Origin: JANOZM01 sp031429355
GTDB taxonomy: Bacteria > Pseudomonadota > Gammaproteobacteria > Burkholderiales > Burkholderiaceae_E
Direction: 5' to 3'
DNA: 64,000 bases
NCBI GenBank assembly: GCA_031429355.1
Contig: JANOZM010000016.1
Coordinates: forward strand, 186,001-250,000
Position 1 is the stretch's first letter. Each line of letters starts with the position of its first letter. Positions 17,637-26,708 of the stretch are shown here, one piece after another. Under the pieces are notes generated by a model, which was given only the letters and a program-made list of their open reading frames with translations, was not told the origin of the DNA and searched no databases. Position numbers and translations under genes: made by a program.

Positions 17637-20002
17637 AGGCCCTCGACCGCAAACTACTGCGTGATTTGCGTTTGATGTGGAGTCAAGTGATTACAATCGC
17701 TTTGGTAGTAGCCAGCGGTGTTGGCGGTTTTATTACCACATTGTCAGCGGTCGATTCCCTAGAATTAGCACGTGATCGGTTTTACGCTAGCGGACATTTT
17801 GCTGATGTGTTCGCGAGCGTCAAGCGGGCACCAAATTCACTGAATTCAACATTGTTTGCGATTTCTGGCGTAGCTGATGTGCAGACCACAATCGAGCAAC
17901 TAGTGCGCATTGAACTGCCGAATGTTGTCGACCCAGTTGTTGGACAATTGATCGGAGTGGATTCACGGTCAGCGCCGCGTATCAACCGCGTAATGTTGCG
18001 CAATGGCCAAGGACTAGACCGCCCGCGCTCGTCTAGTCAGGCGATCCCAGCACTGGTCTCGTCATCGTTTGCGGATGCGCGCGGTCTCGTGCCTGGCACG
18101 CAAATATCAGCACTAATTAATGGCAAACGCCGTTCGTTACAAATTGTCGGTATCACACTTTCACCCGAGTTTATTTTCGCCGGATTGAAGGGGTCACCTG
18201 ATTTGCGGGGCTTTGGCGTTTTTTGGGTACCGCAAGACGAACTCGCTGTTGCTTTTGACATGGATGGCGCATTTAATCGTGTGGCCGTTAAGCTTGCGCC
18301 GGGGGCGGATGAACACGATGTCATTGCGCGGTTATCAACTGAATTGTTGCGCTTTGGTGGCACCGAAGCCTACGGCCGTAAAGACCAGTCTTCGCATGCG
18401 ATTCTCGATAGCGAAATTAAGCAACAACGCATGCTGGGCACATTGCTTCCGTCTATTTTTTTGGGCGTAGCGGCGTTCTTACTTAACGTAGTGGTTTCGC
18501 GCTTGGTAGCCACACAACGAGAGCAAATCGCTGCGCTAAAAGCACTGGGCTACCCAAACACAACTATCGGCGTGCATTACTTAAAACTAGTTCTTGTAAT
18601 TGTGACTCTTGGCGTTGTGTTTGGGGTGGTATTGGGAGATGTTTTAGGAATGCTGTTTTTGCGTTTGTATGCGGCTTCTTTTCAGTTCCCATTGTTTGAG
18701 CACCGTATTGCGCCATGGTTGTTAGTCGTTAGCATTGGAATCACGGCGGCCACGGCAATCCTCGGTACCCTGAACGCGATTTTGGCCACCGTAAGGTTAG
18801 CTCCAGCTGAGGCGATGCGGCCGCAAGCGCCTGGAAACTATCGCCGCACAATTGTAGAACGCCTAGGTTTAACGGGTATTTCGCCAGCGCTGCGCATGAT
18901 CTTAAGGAACATGGAACGCCGCCCTGTACGCACGACACTTTCAATTGCCGGCGTTGCCGCTTCAATTGCGATTGTTGTGATGGGCAATTTTTTTAACGAT
19001 GCCATCGAATACATTGTTGATGCCCAATTTAATGTCGCCATGCGTAGCGATGTCGTGGTGTGGATGCCAGAAGCGGTTGACGACGGCGCGAGAAACGAGT
19101 TGGCCCGTTTACCCGGTGTAATTGCAGTCGAATCAGGGCGCGATGTAGCGGTGCGATTCGTGAAAGGCCATCTAAGCCAGCGCGGCGCGATTCAAGGTTT
19201 TGCCCGGCATGCCGAATTGCGCCGAATCGTTGATTTAGAAAAACATGTGGCGACCGATTTAGGGCTTGATGGATTAGTGATGACAGACCGTTTAGCCAAG
19301 AAACTGGGTTTGCTCATAGGCGAGGACGTGATCGTTGAAGTACTTGAAGGGCGACAACGAACAATCACAGTGCCACTAACTGCGACTGTACGCGAGATGA
19401 TGGGATTAAGCGCCTATATGGAGCGAAGGGCGCTGAATCGTTTGCTGCAAGAAGGTGATCTATCGACGCAATTTGCACTAGCGATAGAGCGTGGTCGCGA
19501 AGCTGAAATGCTGGAGGCTAGCAAGCAACGGCCAAAAATTGTTGGGGCGTTCAGCAAGGCCACGGTTGTGCGCAATATGCAAGAAGTTAGCGCGCGCAAC
19601 ATTCGTATTATCAGCACTGTACTAACTATTTTTGCCGTTGTGATTGCTGTCGGAGTGGTTTACAACAACGCTCGTATTGCTTTAGCCGAGCGTACTTGGG
19701 AGTTAGCGAGTCTTCGCGTGCTGGGTTTTACGCGTACCGAGGTGTCAGGGCTTTTGCTCGGTGAAATGGCGATCAGTATCGCGATTGCGTTGCCGCTTGG
19801 AATGGTATTGGGCTATGGGTTGGTGAACCTTGTAAGTAGATTGGTTTCGTCCGATCAATTCTTTTTCCCTGTGGTCATCCAGCCAGCCACTTACGCTTGG
19901 GCTGCAATGGCAGTGCTAATCGCAGGTATCGCCAGCGCATTAATAGTACGTCGGCGCATCGATCAGCTTGATATGGTTGCAGCATTAAAAACACGTGAGT
20001 GA
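17633..20002 (+). CDS. Large ABC permease with two FtsX domains
   Basis: A 789-residue inner-membrane permease of the duplicated FtsX (DUF214-like) type. Helix 1 is at about residues 18-38. A first periplasmic domain and a first FtsX domain follow (helices about 275-295, 320-350, 365-390). After TM5 (about 440-455), a second periplasmic domain leads to the second FtsX domain (about 660-785). The segments EQIAALKALGYPN and ERTWELASLRVLGFT are the two homologous coupling loops. Start is GTG at 17633 overlapping the ATPase stop (GTGA). It forms an exporter with the ATPase and the adaptor at 20031. Confidence 0.88.
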   Translation: MKALDRKLLRDLRLMWSQVITIALVVASGVGGFITTLSAVDSLELARDRFYASGHFADVFASVKRAPNSLNSTLFAISGVADVQTTIEQLVRIELPNVVDPVVGQLIGVDSRSAPRINRVMLRNGQGLDRPRSSSQAIPALVSSSFADARGLVPGTQISALINGKRRSLQIVGITLSPEFIFAGLKGSPDLRGFGVFWVPQDELAVAFDMDGAFNRVAVKLAPGADEHDVIARLSTELLRFGGTEAYGRKDQSSHAILDSEIKQQRMLGTLLPSIFLGVAAFLLNVVVSRLVATQREQIAALKALGYPNTTIGVHYLKLVLVIVTLGVVFGVVLGDVLGMLFLRLYAASFQFPLFEHRIAPWLLVVSIGITAATAILGTLNAILATVRLAPAEAMRPQAPGNYRRTIVERLGLTGISPALRMILRNMERRPVRTTLSIAGVAASIAIVVMGNFFNDAIEYIVDAQFNVAMRSDVVVWMPEAVDDGARNELARLPGVIAVESGRDVAVRFVKGHLSQRGAIQGFARHAELRRIVDLEKHVATDLGLDGLVMTDRLAKKLGLLIGEDVIVEVLEGRQRTITVPLTATVREMMGLSAYMERRALNRLLQEGDLSTQFALAIERGREAEMLEASKQRPKIVGAFSKATVVRNMQEVSARNIRIISTVLTIFAVVIAVGVVYNNARIALAERTWELASLRVLGFTRTEVSGLLLGEMAISIAIALPLGMVLGYGLVNLVSRLVSSDQFFFPVVIQPATYAWAAMAVLIAGIASALIVRRRIDQLDMVAALKTRE

Positions 20003-20030
20003 TTTCAAAAGCAAATGGAGTAAGCAAAGA

Positions 20031-21314
20031 ATGAAACGCAAAACTTGGATCATTGGAGGTCTAACCGTCGTAGGGTTAGCCATAACCTTGGTTTGGGCGT
20101 TTGCACCCAAGCCAGTCGAAGTAGAGTTAGCCGTTGTAACGCAAGGGTACTTTGAAACCACTATTGACGAAGATGGCAAAACTCGTTTGACAGATCGTTA
20201 TGTAGTGTCCACACCGTTGGCCGGTCGACTAACGCGTATCACTCTACGAGAAGGTGATGCAGTCACAGTGGGCATGCCGCTAGCCCATCTAAATTCAGTG
20301 TTACCCGCGATGTTAGACGAGCGGACGCTGCGCGAACTGACGGCACGAGTTGCAGTGGGGAGAGACAACGTCTCGCGCGCGGGTTCGCGCACTGCACGCG
20401 CGCAGGTGCAACTTGATCAGGCCGAAAACGAAGTGCGCCGCAGCGAGCAACTTGCCCAAAAAGGGTTCATCGCACCGATTAAAGTTGAAGCTGATCGATT
20501 AACCACACTTGGTGCACGACGGGAGCTTGATTCGGCTATTGCAGAAGGGCAAATGGCTAAGCATGAGCTCGAGCAGACCCAGGCGGCAATGAGTGCGGTC
20601 CGCCAACTGCCTACGAATGCTGATAACAATTCAAGTGCAACTGCTAGCGCCGTGATGACTGCGGGGAACGGCACTTTCACTGTACGCGCGCCAACAGCTG
20701 GTCGAGTACTGCGTGTTTTGCAAACTAGCGAAGGGGTCGCGGCCCTTGGTACGCCGTTAGTTGAAATTGGCGATACTAAACGAATGGAAATTGTCGCTGA
20801 GCTGCTCACAGGAGATGCACTGCTGGCATTGCCTGGTAGCGCCGTAGTGATTGAACGTTGGGGTGGTATGGGCACTCTGGAAGGACGGGTTCGCAGCATT
20901 GAACCGGCAGCCTTCACGAAAGTTTCAGCACTAGGTGTGGAAGAACAGCGGGTGCGCGTGTTGATTGAAATCGTTAGCCCACAGATTCGCTGGCAGGCAC
21001 TCGGTGACGGCTACCGCGTCAGTGTGCGCATCGTCACGCTGACTGAAAATAACGCTGTTCTGGTGCCCGTTAGTTCAGTGTTCCCGCTACCAGCTGCCGG
21101 TGCAGATCTTGTCGGCGGCAGGCAGGCAACAGCTTCACGATTTGCCGTGTTTGTTGCGGAAGGCGGACGCGCGCGCCAAACGCCAATTGAACTGGGTACT
21201 CGAAACGGCAGAACAGCATGGATTCGAAGCGGACTGAAGCCAGGCCAACAAGTGATCTTGTACCCACCGCCAACAATCAAAGAAGGTCAACGGGTAGCCG
21301 AACGAAAATCATAA
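20031..21314 (+). CDS. HlyD/RND-type periplasmic adaptor protein
   Basis: Membrane fusion protein for the FtsX-type exporter just upstream. Residues about 4-24 form a single transmembrane anchor. A lipoyl half-motif (STPLAGRLTRITLREGDAVTVG, split by position about 75), a coiled-coil hairpin (about 95-190), the second half-motif (VRAPTAGRVLRVLQTSEGV) and a beta-barrel follow. I choose ATG 20031, which has GGAG ten bases upstream, over GTG 19995, which would overlap the permease. Unlike the first operon, the adaptor comes after the permease here. Confidence 0.86.
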   Translation: MKRKTWIIGGLTVVGLAITLVWAFAPKPVEVELAVVTQGYFETTIDEDGKTRLTDRYVVSTPLAGRLTRITLREGDAVTVGMPLAHLNSVLPAMLDERTLRELTARVAVGRDNVSRAGSRTARAQVQLDQAENEVRRSEQLAQKGFIAPIKVEADRLTTLGARRELDSAIAEGQMAKHELEQTQAAMSAVRQLPTNADNNSSATASAVMTAGNGTFTVRAPTAGRVLRVLQTSEGVAALGTPLVEIGDTKRMEIVAELLTGDALLALPGSAVVIERWGGMGTLEGRVRSIEPAAFTKVSALGVEEQRVRVLIEIVSPQIRWQALGDGYRVSVRIVTLTENNAVLVPVSSVFPLPAAGADLVGGRQATASRFAVFVAEGGRARQTPIELGTRNGRTAWIRSGLKPGQQVILYPPPTIKEGQRVAERKS

Positions 21315-21316
21315 AT

Positions 21317-21445
21317 ATGAATAATTTCCCAACTGATGCAAACCAACGGCCATTCCTTTTGGTTGTCGGTTTAGTTATAAGTGCTGCACTGTGGCTAATT
21401 TTGCGGCGTGATCGCACTCACTTGCCCCAGAGCAGTTCGTCATGA
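21317..21445 (+). CDS. Very small single-helix membrane protein
   Basis: A 42-residue open frame immediately after the adaptor gene. A short polar N-terminus (MNNFPTDANQR) precedes one predicted helix (PFLLVVGLVISAALWLIL), then RRDRTHLPQSSSS. Its stop overlaps the ATG of the hydrolase gene by 4 bp (ATGA), which supports real translation within the operon. I recognise no family. It could be a small regulatory subunit of the exporter; that is inference from position only. Confidence 0.55.
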   Translation: MNNFPTDANQRPFLLVVGLVISAALWLILRRDRTHLPQSSSS

Positions 21446-22410
21446 AAACCTATTCGAAATGGTTACTATTTTTCTCGTTAAGCCTGTGCCTAACGATCAT
21501 TTTTATCGGATATAAGTTCAGCTACGACATTGCAGTCGCTCGCGAGAAGACGACGCGCAACAGCGTCTTAATTAAGACGCGCTGTGGCCCCATTGAGTAT
21601 CAAGAAGCCGGGCAAGGGTCACCTCTGTTAATGGTTCACGGTAGTGGTGGAGGTCACGACCAAGGGATGACTTTTGCGGGTGGGCTGGCACAACAGGGCG
21701 TCCGCGTCATCGCAGTGTCACGCTTTGGTTACTTACGAACGCCGATGCCTTTAGATGCATCACCTGCTGCGCAAGCCGATGCTCATGTGTGTTTACTGGA
21801 TGCATTAGGAATTACCAATGCCGCAGTAGTAGGAGGTTCTGCGGGTGGCCCGTCTGCGTTACAAATGGCTATTCGGCATCCAGACCGCGTTAGCGCATTA
21901 GTGTTACTGGTTCCGCTTGCCTACAAACCTAGTATGTCGCCAGATTCAGCCAAGCCACTGGCCCCTTGGGCCGAAGCATTGTTAATGCAACTGATTGGCT
22001 CAGACTTTTTTTTCTGGGCTGGGCTCCACGTCGCGAGAGATCAAGTCATTAAATACGTACTGGCCACGCCGCCCAAGCAAGTCAGCGGCGCAAGCCCAAG
22101 CGAACGTGCAAGGATAAACAAAATTCTTAACCAAATTCTTCCTGTCTCTGCGCGCGCGGCCGGTTTACGCAGCGATTCCGTTTTAGCAAAATGCCTCGGT
22201 CCTTCTGCACTTGATTCGGTTCGTGCGCCTACACTTATCGTAAGTGTGCGCGATGATGGTTTCGGAACTTTTGCAAGTGCTCAATACACAGCAAGCCAGA
22301 TTAAAGGTGCGAATTTTGTAGGGTTTGAAAACGGTGGCCATGTATGGGTTGCTCATAACGAAGAAGTGATGAGCCAGATTGTAAAACTAGTATTGCGAGA
22401 TGGGAAATGA
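21442..22410 (+). CDS. Alpha/beta hydrolase, membrane-anchored
   Basis: Serine hydrolase fold of 322 residues with an N-terminal membrane anchor or uncleaved signal (about residues 5-25). The oxyanion HGSGGGHD is near residue 70, and the nucleophile elbow GGSAGG near 130. The acid is probably Asp in VRDDGFG (about 272) and the catalytic histidine lies in NGGHVWV (about 300). A lid-like insertion lies between about 165 and 235. It is linked by ATGA overlaps to the genes on both sides, so its substrate may be tied to the exporter. No closer assignment is possible by eye. Confidence 0.82.
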   Translation: MKTYSKWLLFFSLSLCLTIIFIGYKFSYDIAVAREKTTRNSVLIKTRCGPIEYQEAGQGSPLLMVHGSGGGHDQGMTFAGGLAQQGVRVIAVSRFGYLRTPMPLDASPAAQADAHVCLLDALGITNAAVVGGSAGGPSALQMAIRHPDRVSALVLLVPLAYKPSMSPDSAKPLAPWAEALLMQLIGSDFFFWAGLHVARDQVIKYVLATPPKQVSGASPSERARINKILNQILPVSARAAGLRSDSVLAKCLGPSALDSVRAPTLIVSVRDDGFGTFASAQYTASQIKGANFVGFENGGHVWVAHNEEVMSQIVKLVLRDGK

Positions 22411-23039
22411 CACTTCTTTTGACTCTTCAGTTTGCAGTACCGCTATTTTTTATTGGCTGGACTGTAGTCTTACCCGCGAAAAGTGTTGTGGGATTTTTGT
22501 GTCAAGCAATCGGTGTTGCCTTTGGCTTGTTCGCATTAGCGTTGATTGGTTTATGGCTTTTTCCACCCTGGTGGACGCCCTATTTTTTAGCGAGTTTGTG
22601 GGCCCTTGCGGTCTTTTTAGGGTGGCGCAGGGGTACTCGATCTTGTCGAGACGCTTGATACAAGCATGGTACGTTTTCGGGCGTACAAAGGGCAGTCTTA
22701 CGGGGTAGATCTTGTGAAGCTCGATGGCTTGGGTTTGCGAGCCGATGGCTTAAATCCGCCAGAACCCAGTGCCTACAATATTTACGGCACGCAAGTGTTC
22801 GCACCCTGTACCGGTGAAGTGGTTGCTGCTGAGGAAGGTTTGCCTGACATGCAAGTCCCAATAGTGGATCGAGAGCACATGGCGCACGAGTCGGCAACTC
22901 TGGCAATACAAGTGAGCCACATCTGCATTTACATGCACAGGAACGTGGAACTACCGCTATGCCAATTTCTGGCAACCCACTTCCTATACGGTTAAATGGT
23001 CGTTTTTTAGTACGTAACGACCGAGTAACGGCGCCTTAA
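22407..23039 (+). pseudogene. Decayed membrane-anchored M23 peptidase gene
   Basis: Three pieces of what looks like one gene lie in different frames. Frame one, 22407-22658, encodes 83 residues with three helices and starts by ATGA overlap with the hydrolase gene. Frame two, from about 22666, encodes the M23 N-terminal part: RGQSYGVD-like KGQSYGVDLVKLDGLGLRADG and YGTQVFAPCTGEVV, up to DREHMA. Frame three, from about 22890, encodes VGNSGNTSEPHLHLHAQ, the classic M23 C-terminal HxH block, and ends at TAA 23037-23039. The segment between DREHMA and VGNSGNT, with the middle of the catalytic domain, is missing. At least one frameshifting deletion is needed; the first joint may be another. Confidence 0.75.
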
Positions 23040-23044
23040 CGATT

Positions 23045-23710
23045 TCAGTTTTGATTTGAATGTTCCTTTGATGCAATCGGCGATTCGGTCGATCTCACAA
23101 TCAATATCAAACCTAGCGCACCGGCAACAATTAGCCCTAAATCAGCGGACAGGTCGAAAACAAAGGCGGCCTGGCTACCGACGAAACACCATAAAATCGG
23201 GACTATAAAAACGCTTCGTGGGTAAGGTTTGACTAGAAAAGCTAGCAAGCCAATCGTAAAAATCGTTGTGGGACACGGCAAACCAAAAGTAGGAAACGCT
23301 GGGTATCGGTGTCCGGATAAATAACTCCAAAGCGGATAAATCAAAATAGAAAAAAGTATTAAACTAAATCCTGCTACTTTGCGCCAGCCTTTGACGACAT
23401 TAAATTTCAATTTTTTGCGAACCACCCCCAACCAAAAGAAAACCACTGCGCCCAACATAAACACCGCCGCAAACCCATAAGCAAGAGGATTGATCACAGA
23501 AAAGAACGCTAAGTGATAGGCAAGTGCTTGCCATAACCACAAAACTGTAAGTATGAGCGAGATGCCTGCACTGGAGAAGCGGCGCTGATTTATCAGTAAA
23601 CTAAGTGCAAGCAAGCCAAAGACTAAGAGCGGAATTTGCATCGGCCAAACTGTATTGTTATAAGCCGTAAATACGCCATAAAACGCTTCTACAGAAAATG
23701 GTATTTTCAC
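23045..23710 (-). CDS. DUF6064 family integral membrane protein
   Basis: A 221-residue membrane protein with about six helices. The N-terminus VKIPFSVEAFYGVFTAYNNTVWPMQ matches my memory of DUF6064 proteins, and the conserved GHRYPAFPTFGLPCPTT loop (about 135-155) is typical. I choose GTG 23710, which overlaps the upstream stop by 4 bp (GTGA); the longer start at 23749 would add 13 residues overlapping the reductase gene. Function is unknown. It is translationally coupled to the quinone-reductase-like gene. Confidence 0.8.
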   Translation of the reverse strand: MKIPFSVEAFYGVFTAYNNTVWPMQIPLLVFGLLALSLLINQRRFSSAGISLILTVLWLWQALAYHLAFFSVINPLAYGFAAVFMLGAVVFFWLGVVRKKLKFNVVKGWRKVAGFSLILFSILIYPLWSYLSGHRYPAFPTFGLPCPTTIFTIGLLAFLVKPYPRSVFIVPILWCFVGSQAAFVFDLSADLGLIVAGALGLILIVRSTESPIASKEHSNQN

Positions 23711-24288
23711 TTCCCCATTGCCCCTAGACGCACCAACTTTTTTAGCCAATTCTGCGCATCGGTGGCTTTCATATTTTCAGTTAAACCGATTAGTGTTTCA
23801 TTGACAGGCCCAATCCCTACAATTCCCAATAAGTTACGCTCCAGCGACTTCACACTGTGAGCACGAAAATACCATCGATAGATGACGGCTGGCATTCCCA
23901 TCGTAACGACAACCCGCGCAGTTCGGCCCGATAACCGTTTTTTGTCGAAATAGCCTACGCTCTTGCCCATAAAACTTGGGCGTAGGAGTTGTTCAAAAAA
24001 CGCTTTAAGAACTGCTGGCATGTCGCCAGCCCAAAGTGGAAAGAAAATAACGAAATGTTGAGCCCAAAGAAGGTCCTCTTGAACCGGTTCGAGGCATACA
24101 GGGATTGAACCGTTTACGAATTCTTCTTCGCTACGGAGAAATGGGAAATCAAGGTCGGCGACATTAACCTGACGTATCGTGTGGCCTGCCTCTTTCGCTC
24201 CTTCGGTATAGCTTGCGGCTAAGGCATGGCATAAGTGGGGTTGACTAGAATCGGGGTGGCCTTGAATCAAAAGAATTTGCTTAGACAT
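23707..24288 (-). CDS. NAD(P)H dehydrogenase (quinone)-like flavoprotein
   Basis: Flavodoxin-like-fold oxidoreductase of 193 residues, of the type that reduces quinones with NAD(P)H (KefF/NQO1 relatives). The phosphate-binding segment is LLIQGHPDSSQPHLCHALA (residues 6-24). The conserved core DLLWAQHFVIFFPLWAGDMPAVLKAF contains the PLWxxxxPA pattern (about 72-97), and GRTARVVVTMGMP follows. The C-terminus overlaps the DUF6064 start. A role in relieving electrophile or redox stress would fit the neighbourhood, but the substrate is unproven. Confidence 0.83.
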   Translation of the reverse strand: MSKQILLIQGHPDSSQPHLCHALAASYTEGAKEAGHTIRQVNVADLDFPFLRSEEEFVNGSIPVCLEPVQEDLLWAQHFVIFFPLWAGDMPAVLKAFFEQLLRPSFMGKSVGYFDKKRLSGRTARVVVTMGMPAVIYRWYFRAHSVKSLERNLLGIVGIGPVNETLIGLTENMKATDAQNWLKKLVRLGAMGK

Positions 24289-24309
24289 TATTTAGCTACC
24301 TGTAGGATG

Positions 24310-24732
24310 TTACTTCTTAATTTTTATTTCATTGCTAACGCTGGCAACTCCTTCAACAGCTTTGGAAATTTGGACTGCTCTGTCGATCTGGGCTTGGTTT
24401 TCCACAAATCCGCTAAGCATCACGACCCCTTTGCGAGTTTCGACCTTAAAATCAAAACTCTTAATATCGGCATCCGCAACGAGAGCCGACTTCACGCTGG
24501 CGGTAACCGCGGTGTCGTCAATTTCAGTGCTAGTTAAAAAAGTGCTGCAAAAGATGCGATCAAGTTTTCGACTGATAAAATCGCTTCTAAACAAACATTG
24601 GGAAATTTTGAACAATGTTGCCAGCACGTTAAAGTTGCTTCGGTGCGATAGCGTACATACGGCAGAAAGTTTGTTACGCAAACGACTGCGCACACTCTCT
24701 CTGTTCTGTTGACAACAAACTGACGTCAACAA
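24310..24732 (-). CDS. Single BON-domain protein, N-terminus doubtful (possible frameshift)
   Basis: The last 70 residues form a clean BON domain (EIDDTAVTASVKSALVADAD, then GVVMLSGFV and VEGVASVSNEIKIKK). The 67 residues before it in this frame look non-coding: cysteine- and arginine-rich, with no signal peptide. In another frame the bases just before the domain read LIASFAALF, like a signal-peptide core, and would join the BON frame as FLTSTE if the run of six A at 24536-24541 had one more base. The real start is therefore uncertain, and a one-base loss is possible. Coordinates give the longest open frame. Confidence 0.5.
   Translation of the reverse strand: MLTSVCCQQNRESVRSRLRNKLSAVCTLSHRSNFNVLATLFKISQCLFRSDFISRKLDRIFCSTFLTSTEIDDTAVTASVKSALVADADIKSFDFKVETRKGVVMLSGFVENQAQIDRAVQISKAVEGVASVSNEIKIKK
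24707..24731. promoter_or_regulatory. Inverted repeat between the BON and cardiolipin synthase-like genes
   Basis: Seven-base arms TGTTGAC (24707-24713) and GTCAACA (24725-24731) are perfectly complementary across 11 bp. The site lies between the divergent BON and cardiolipin synthase-like genes. The half-sites resemble TTGAC/GTCAA, but the spacing does not fit FNR. It could be an operator; no regulator can be named. Confidence 0.3.
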
Positions 24733-24844
24733 CTACGCAATTCGTCGTTTGTCAGAAATTTCCTACGCTAATTAGAGGCTTGGAGGATGTCGGAAAGCGC
24801 GACGCCGTAAGTCACTATACGGTGAAGAAACATTTACCCAAAAA

Positions 24845-26137
24845 ATGATAAATTTTAATTGGCCTCGCCGCAAAACTATGCTGATTGCAATTACTGTAGT
24901 CCTCACTATTGTCGCTATTTTGCTCGCGGCAAATTTTATGACGGGCGAAAAGAAAATCAACCAGCGCGTTGAGCGGCTTTACTCGTTGGATGATCCTCGA
25001 TTTATGCATGAACTAGGGGTGCTACTGGGGCCACAGTTTGTGAGCGGAAATTCACACAAAGTTTTGCTTAACGGAGATCAAATTTTTCCCCCGATGCTGG
25101 CCGCTATTCGTAGCGCAGAAAAGTCGATTACTTTCGAAACTTATATTTACTGGTCAGGTGAAATAGGGCGTGAATTTGCAGACGCGTTGGCCGAGCGAGC
25201 CCGCAAAGGCATTAAGGTGCATGTGTTACTTGACTGGGTCGGCAGCGCTAAAGTGGCTGAGTCGATTATCACTGATCTAACAACTGCAGGCGTAGAGGTA
25301 CGAAAATTTCATCCACCACACTGGTCAAATCTAGGGCGACTGAATAACCGCACGCACCGCAAGCTATTGGTAGTAGACGGTCATGTGGCGTTTACTGGTG
25401 GCGTGGGAATTGCGCCGCAATGGACCGGCAATGCGCAAGATGCAGAGCATTGGCGCGATACCCATGTCCAAGTGCAGGGGCCGGTGGTGTCCCAAATGCA
25501 AGCAGTGTTTATGGACAATTGGATCAAAGTGACAGGCCGTGTGTTGCATGGACCTAATTATTTTCCAATACCCACACCTGCAGGCAATTCTTCGGCCCAG
25601 ATGTTCAGCAGCTCGCCCACTGGTGGCAGCGAGAGCATGCAGCTGATGTATTTGATGGCCATTACGGCGGCGTCACGCTCTATCGATTTATCTGCAGCTT
25701 ATTTTGTACCCGATGAATTGTCTGTCAGCGCGATGGTGGCTGCGATGAAGCGCGGTGTGAAGCTGCGCATTGTAGTGCCGGGAGAGCACATCGACAGCGA
25801 GACGGTGCGTAGCGCTTCACGCGCCAGCTGGGGGCCACTACTGGCAGCTGGCGCGGTGATTGCTGAATACCAGCCAACTATGTTTCATTGCAAGGTGATG
25901 ATAGTGGATGATTTGTTGATCTCTATGGGATCTACTAACTTTGACAATCGTTCGTTTCGCCTCAATGACGAGGCCACGTTGAACATCATGGATCCAAAAT
26001 TAGCCCAAGAGCAGCGTACAGTTTTTGAAGCCGACTTGGCCTTGTCGCGTCCCATTAGTTATGCGCAGTGGAAAGACCGACCGCTGAAAGAACGAGTCGG
26101 CGAGTTTTTTTCAACGTTGATTAAATCTCAGCTTTAG
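24845..26137 (+). CDS. Phospholipase D-family cardiolipin synthase-like protein
   Basis: Membrane-bound phosphatidyltransferase family of 430 residues, likely making cardiolipin or a related phospholipid. An N-terminal helix (about residues 10-30) is followed by two HKD catalytic motifs: HRKLLVVDG near residue 177 and HCKVMIVDD near 350. Each keeps the H-x-K-x4-D core and a following FTGG or SMGSTNFD sequence. One N-terminal helix rather than two is closer to ClsB/ClsC-like proteins. The gene stands alone in the cluster; the divergent inverted repeat at 24707 may serve it. Confidence 0.85.
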   Translation: MINFNWPRRKTMLIAITVVLTIVAILLAANFMTGEKKINQRVERLYSLDDPRFMHELGVLLGPQFVSGNSHKVLLNGDQIFPPMLAAIRSAEKSITFETYIYWSGEIGREFADALAERARKGIKVHVLLDWVGSAKVAESIITDLTTAGVEVRKFHPPHWSNLGRLNNRTHRKLLVVDGHVAFTGGVGIAPQWTGNAQDAEHWRDTHVQVQGPVVSQMQAVFMDNWIKVTGRVLHGPNYFPIPTPAGNSSAQMFSSSPTGGSESMQLMYLMAITAASRSIDLSAAYFVPDELSVSAMVAAMKRGVKLRIVVPGEHIDSETVRSASRASWGPLLAAGAVIAEYQPTMFHCKVMIVDDLLISMGSTNFDNRSFRLNDEATLNIMDPKLAQEQRTVFEADLALSRPISYAQWKDRPLKERVGEFFSTLIKSQL

Positions 26138-26279
26138 AAACACTGCCAAGCGACAGTGACGACCTTGAAGTTGCGGATCTGATTTTCTCGTCGTTCTTAC
26201 ATGCGCTTTGGTTTATTTGGCGGTGCATTTAGCGTTGTAACGGTTCACTTTGTTGTTGGACATTCATTAGGACAAACAA

Positions 26280-26696
26280 TTGAATAAAAGTAATTTGAAA
26301 TACGGCTTCATCGCTGCGGGCTTGATGAACATTGGCGGTGTCCTGCTGTTCTCGAAGGCATTCACCAATTCTGCGATAAATAATGCTGATCCTGTGGTGA
26401 TGTCAAACTTTGGGCTGCTGATGATCGCCGTGTGGGGTTTAGCTTACCTAGGCGCAGCTGCGGTCGTCGAAAACATCAAGTGGCTGGCCGGCGCGTTTGC
26501 CTTAGAAAAGCTGGTTTACGTTGTAGTTTGGCTTATGTGGTTGTCAAATAACAGCATCGCACAGCTATATGCAAAAGACTCTTTTGCGGGTGCTTTCTTC
26601 AGCATTTATGGCTTGAATGATTTTGTATTTATGCTGTTCTTTGCATGGGTTTTCTTGTCGACGAAAAATACTGTGCTGTCAAAAGTTGGGTTTTGA
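26280..26696 (+). CDS. Four-helix membrane protein of unknown function
   Basis: A 138-residue hydrophobic protein with four predicted helices, about 7-30, 42-62, 68-90 and 108-132. The start is TTG 26280, preceded by AGGA seven bases upstream; no ATG is available nearby. I do not recognise a family. It ends 12 bp before the sigma factor gene, so the two may be co-transcribed. A role as membrane partner of the sigma factor is conceivable but has no sequence support, because anti-sigma motifs are absent. Confidence 0.6.
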   Translation: MNKSNLKYGFIAAGLMNIGGVLLFSKAFTNSAINNADPVVMSNFGLLMIAVWGLAYLGAAAVVENIKWLAGAFALEKLVYVVVWLMWLSNNSIAQLYAKDSFAGAFFSIYGLNDFVFMLFFAWVFLSTKNTVLSKVGF

Positions 26697-26708
26697 GATG
26701 CTATCGGC

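Noticed and set aside
26201..26287. 28-codon frame before the four-helix membrane protein
   Set aside because: Very short, no clear ribosome site, overlaps the TTG start of the next gene.
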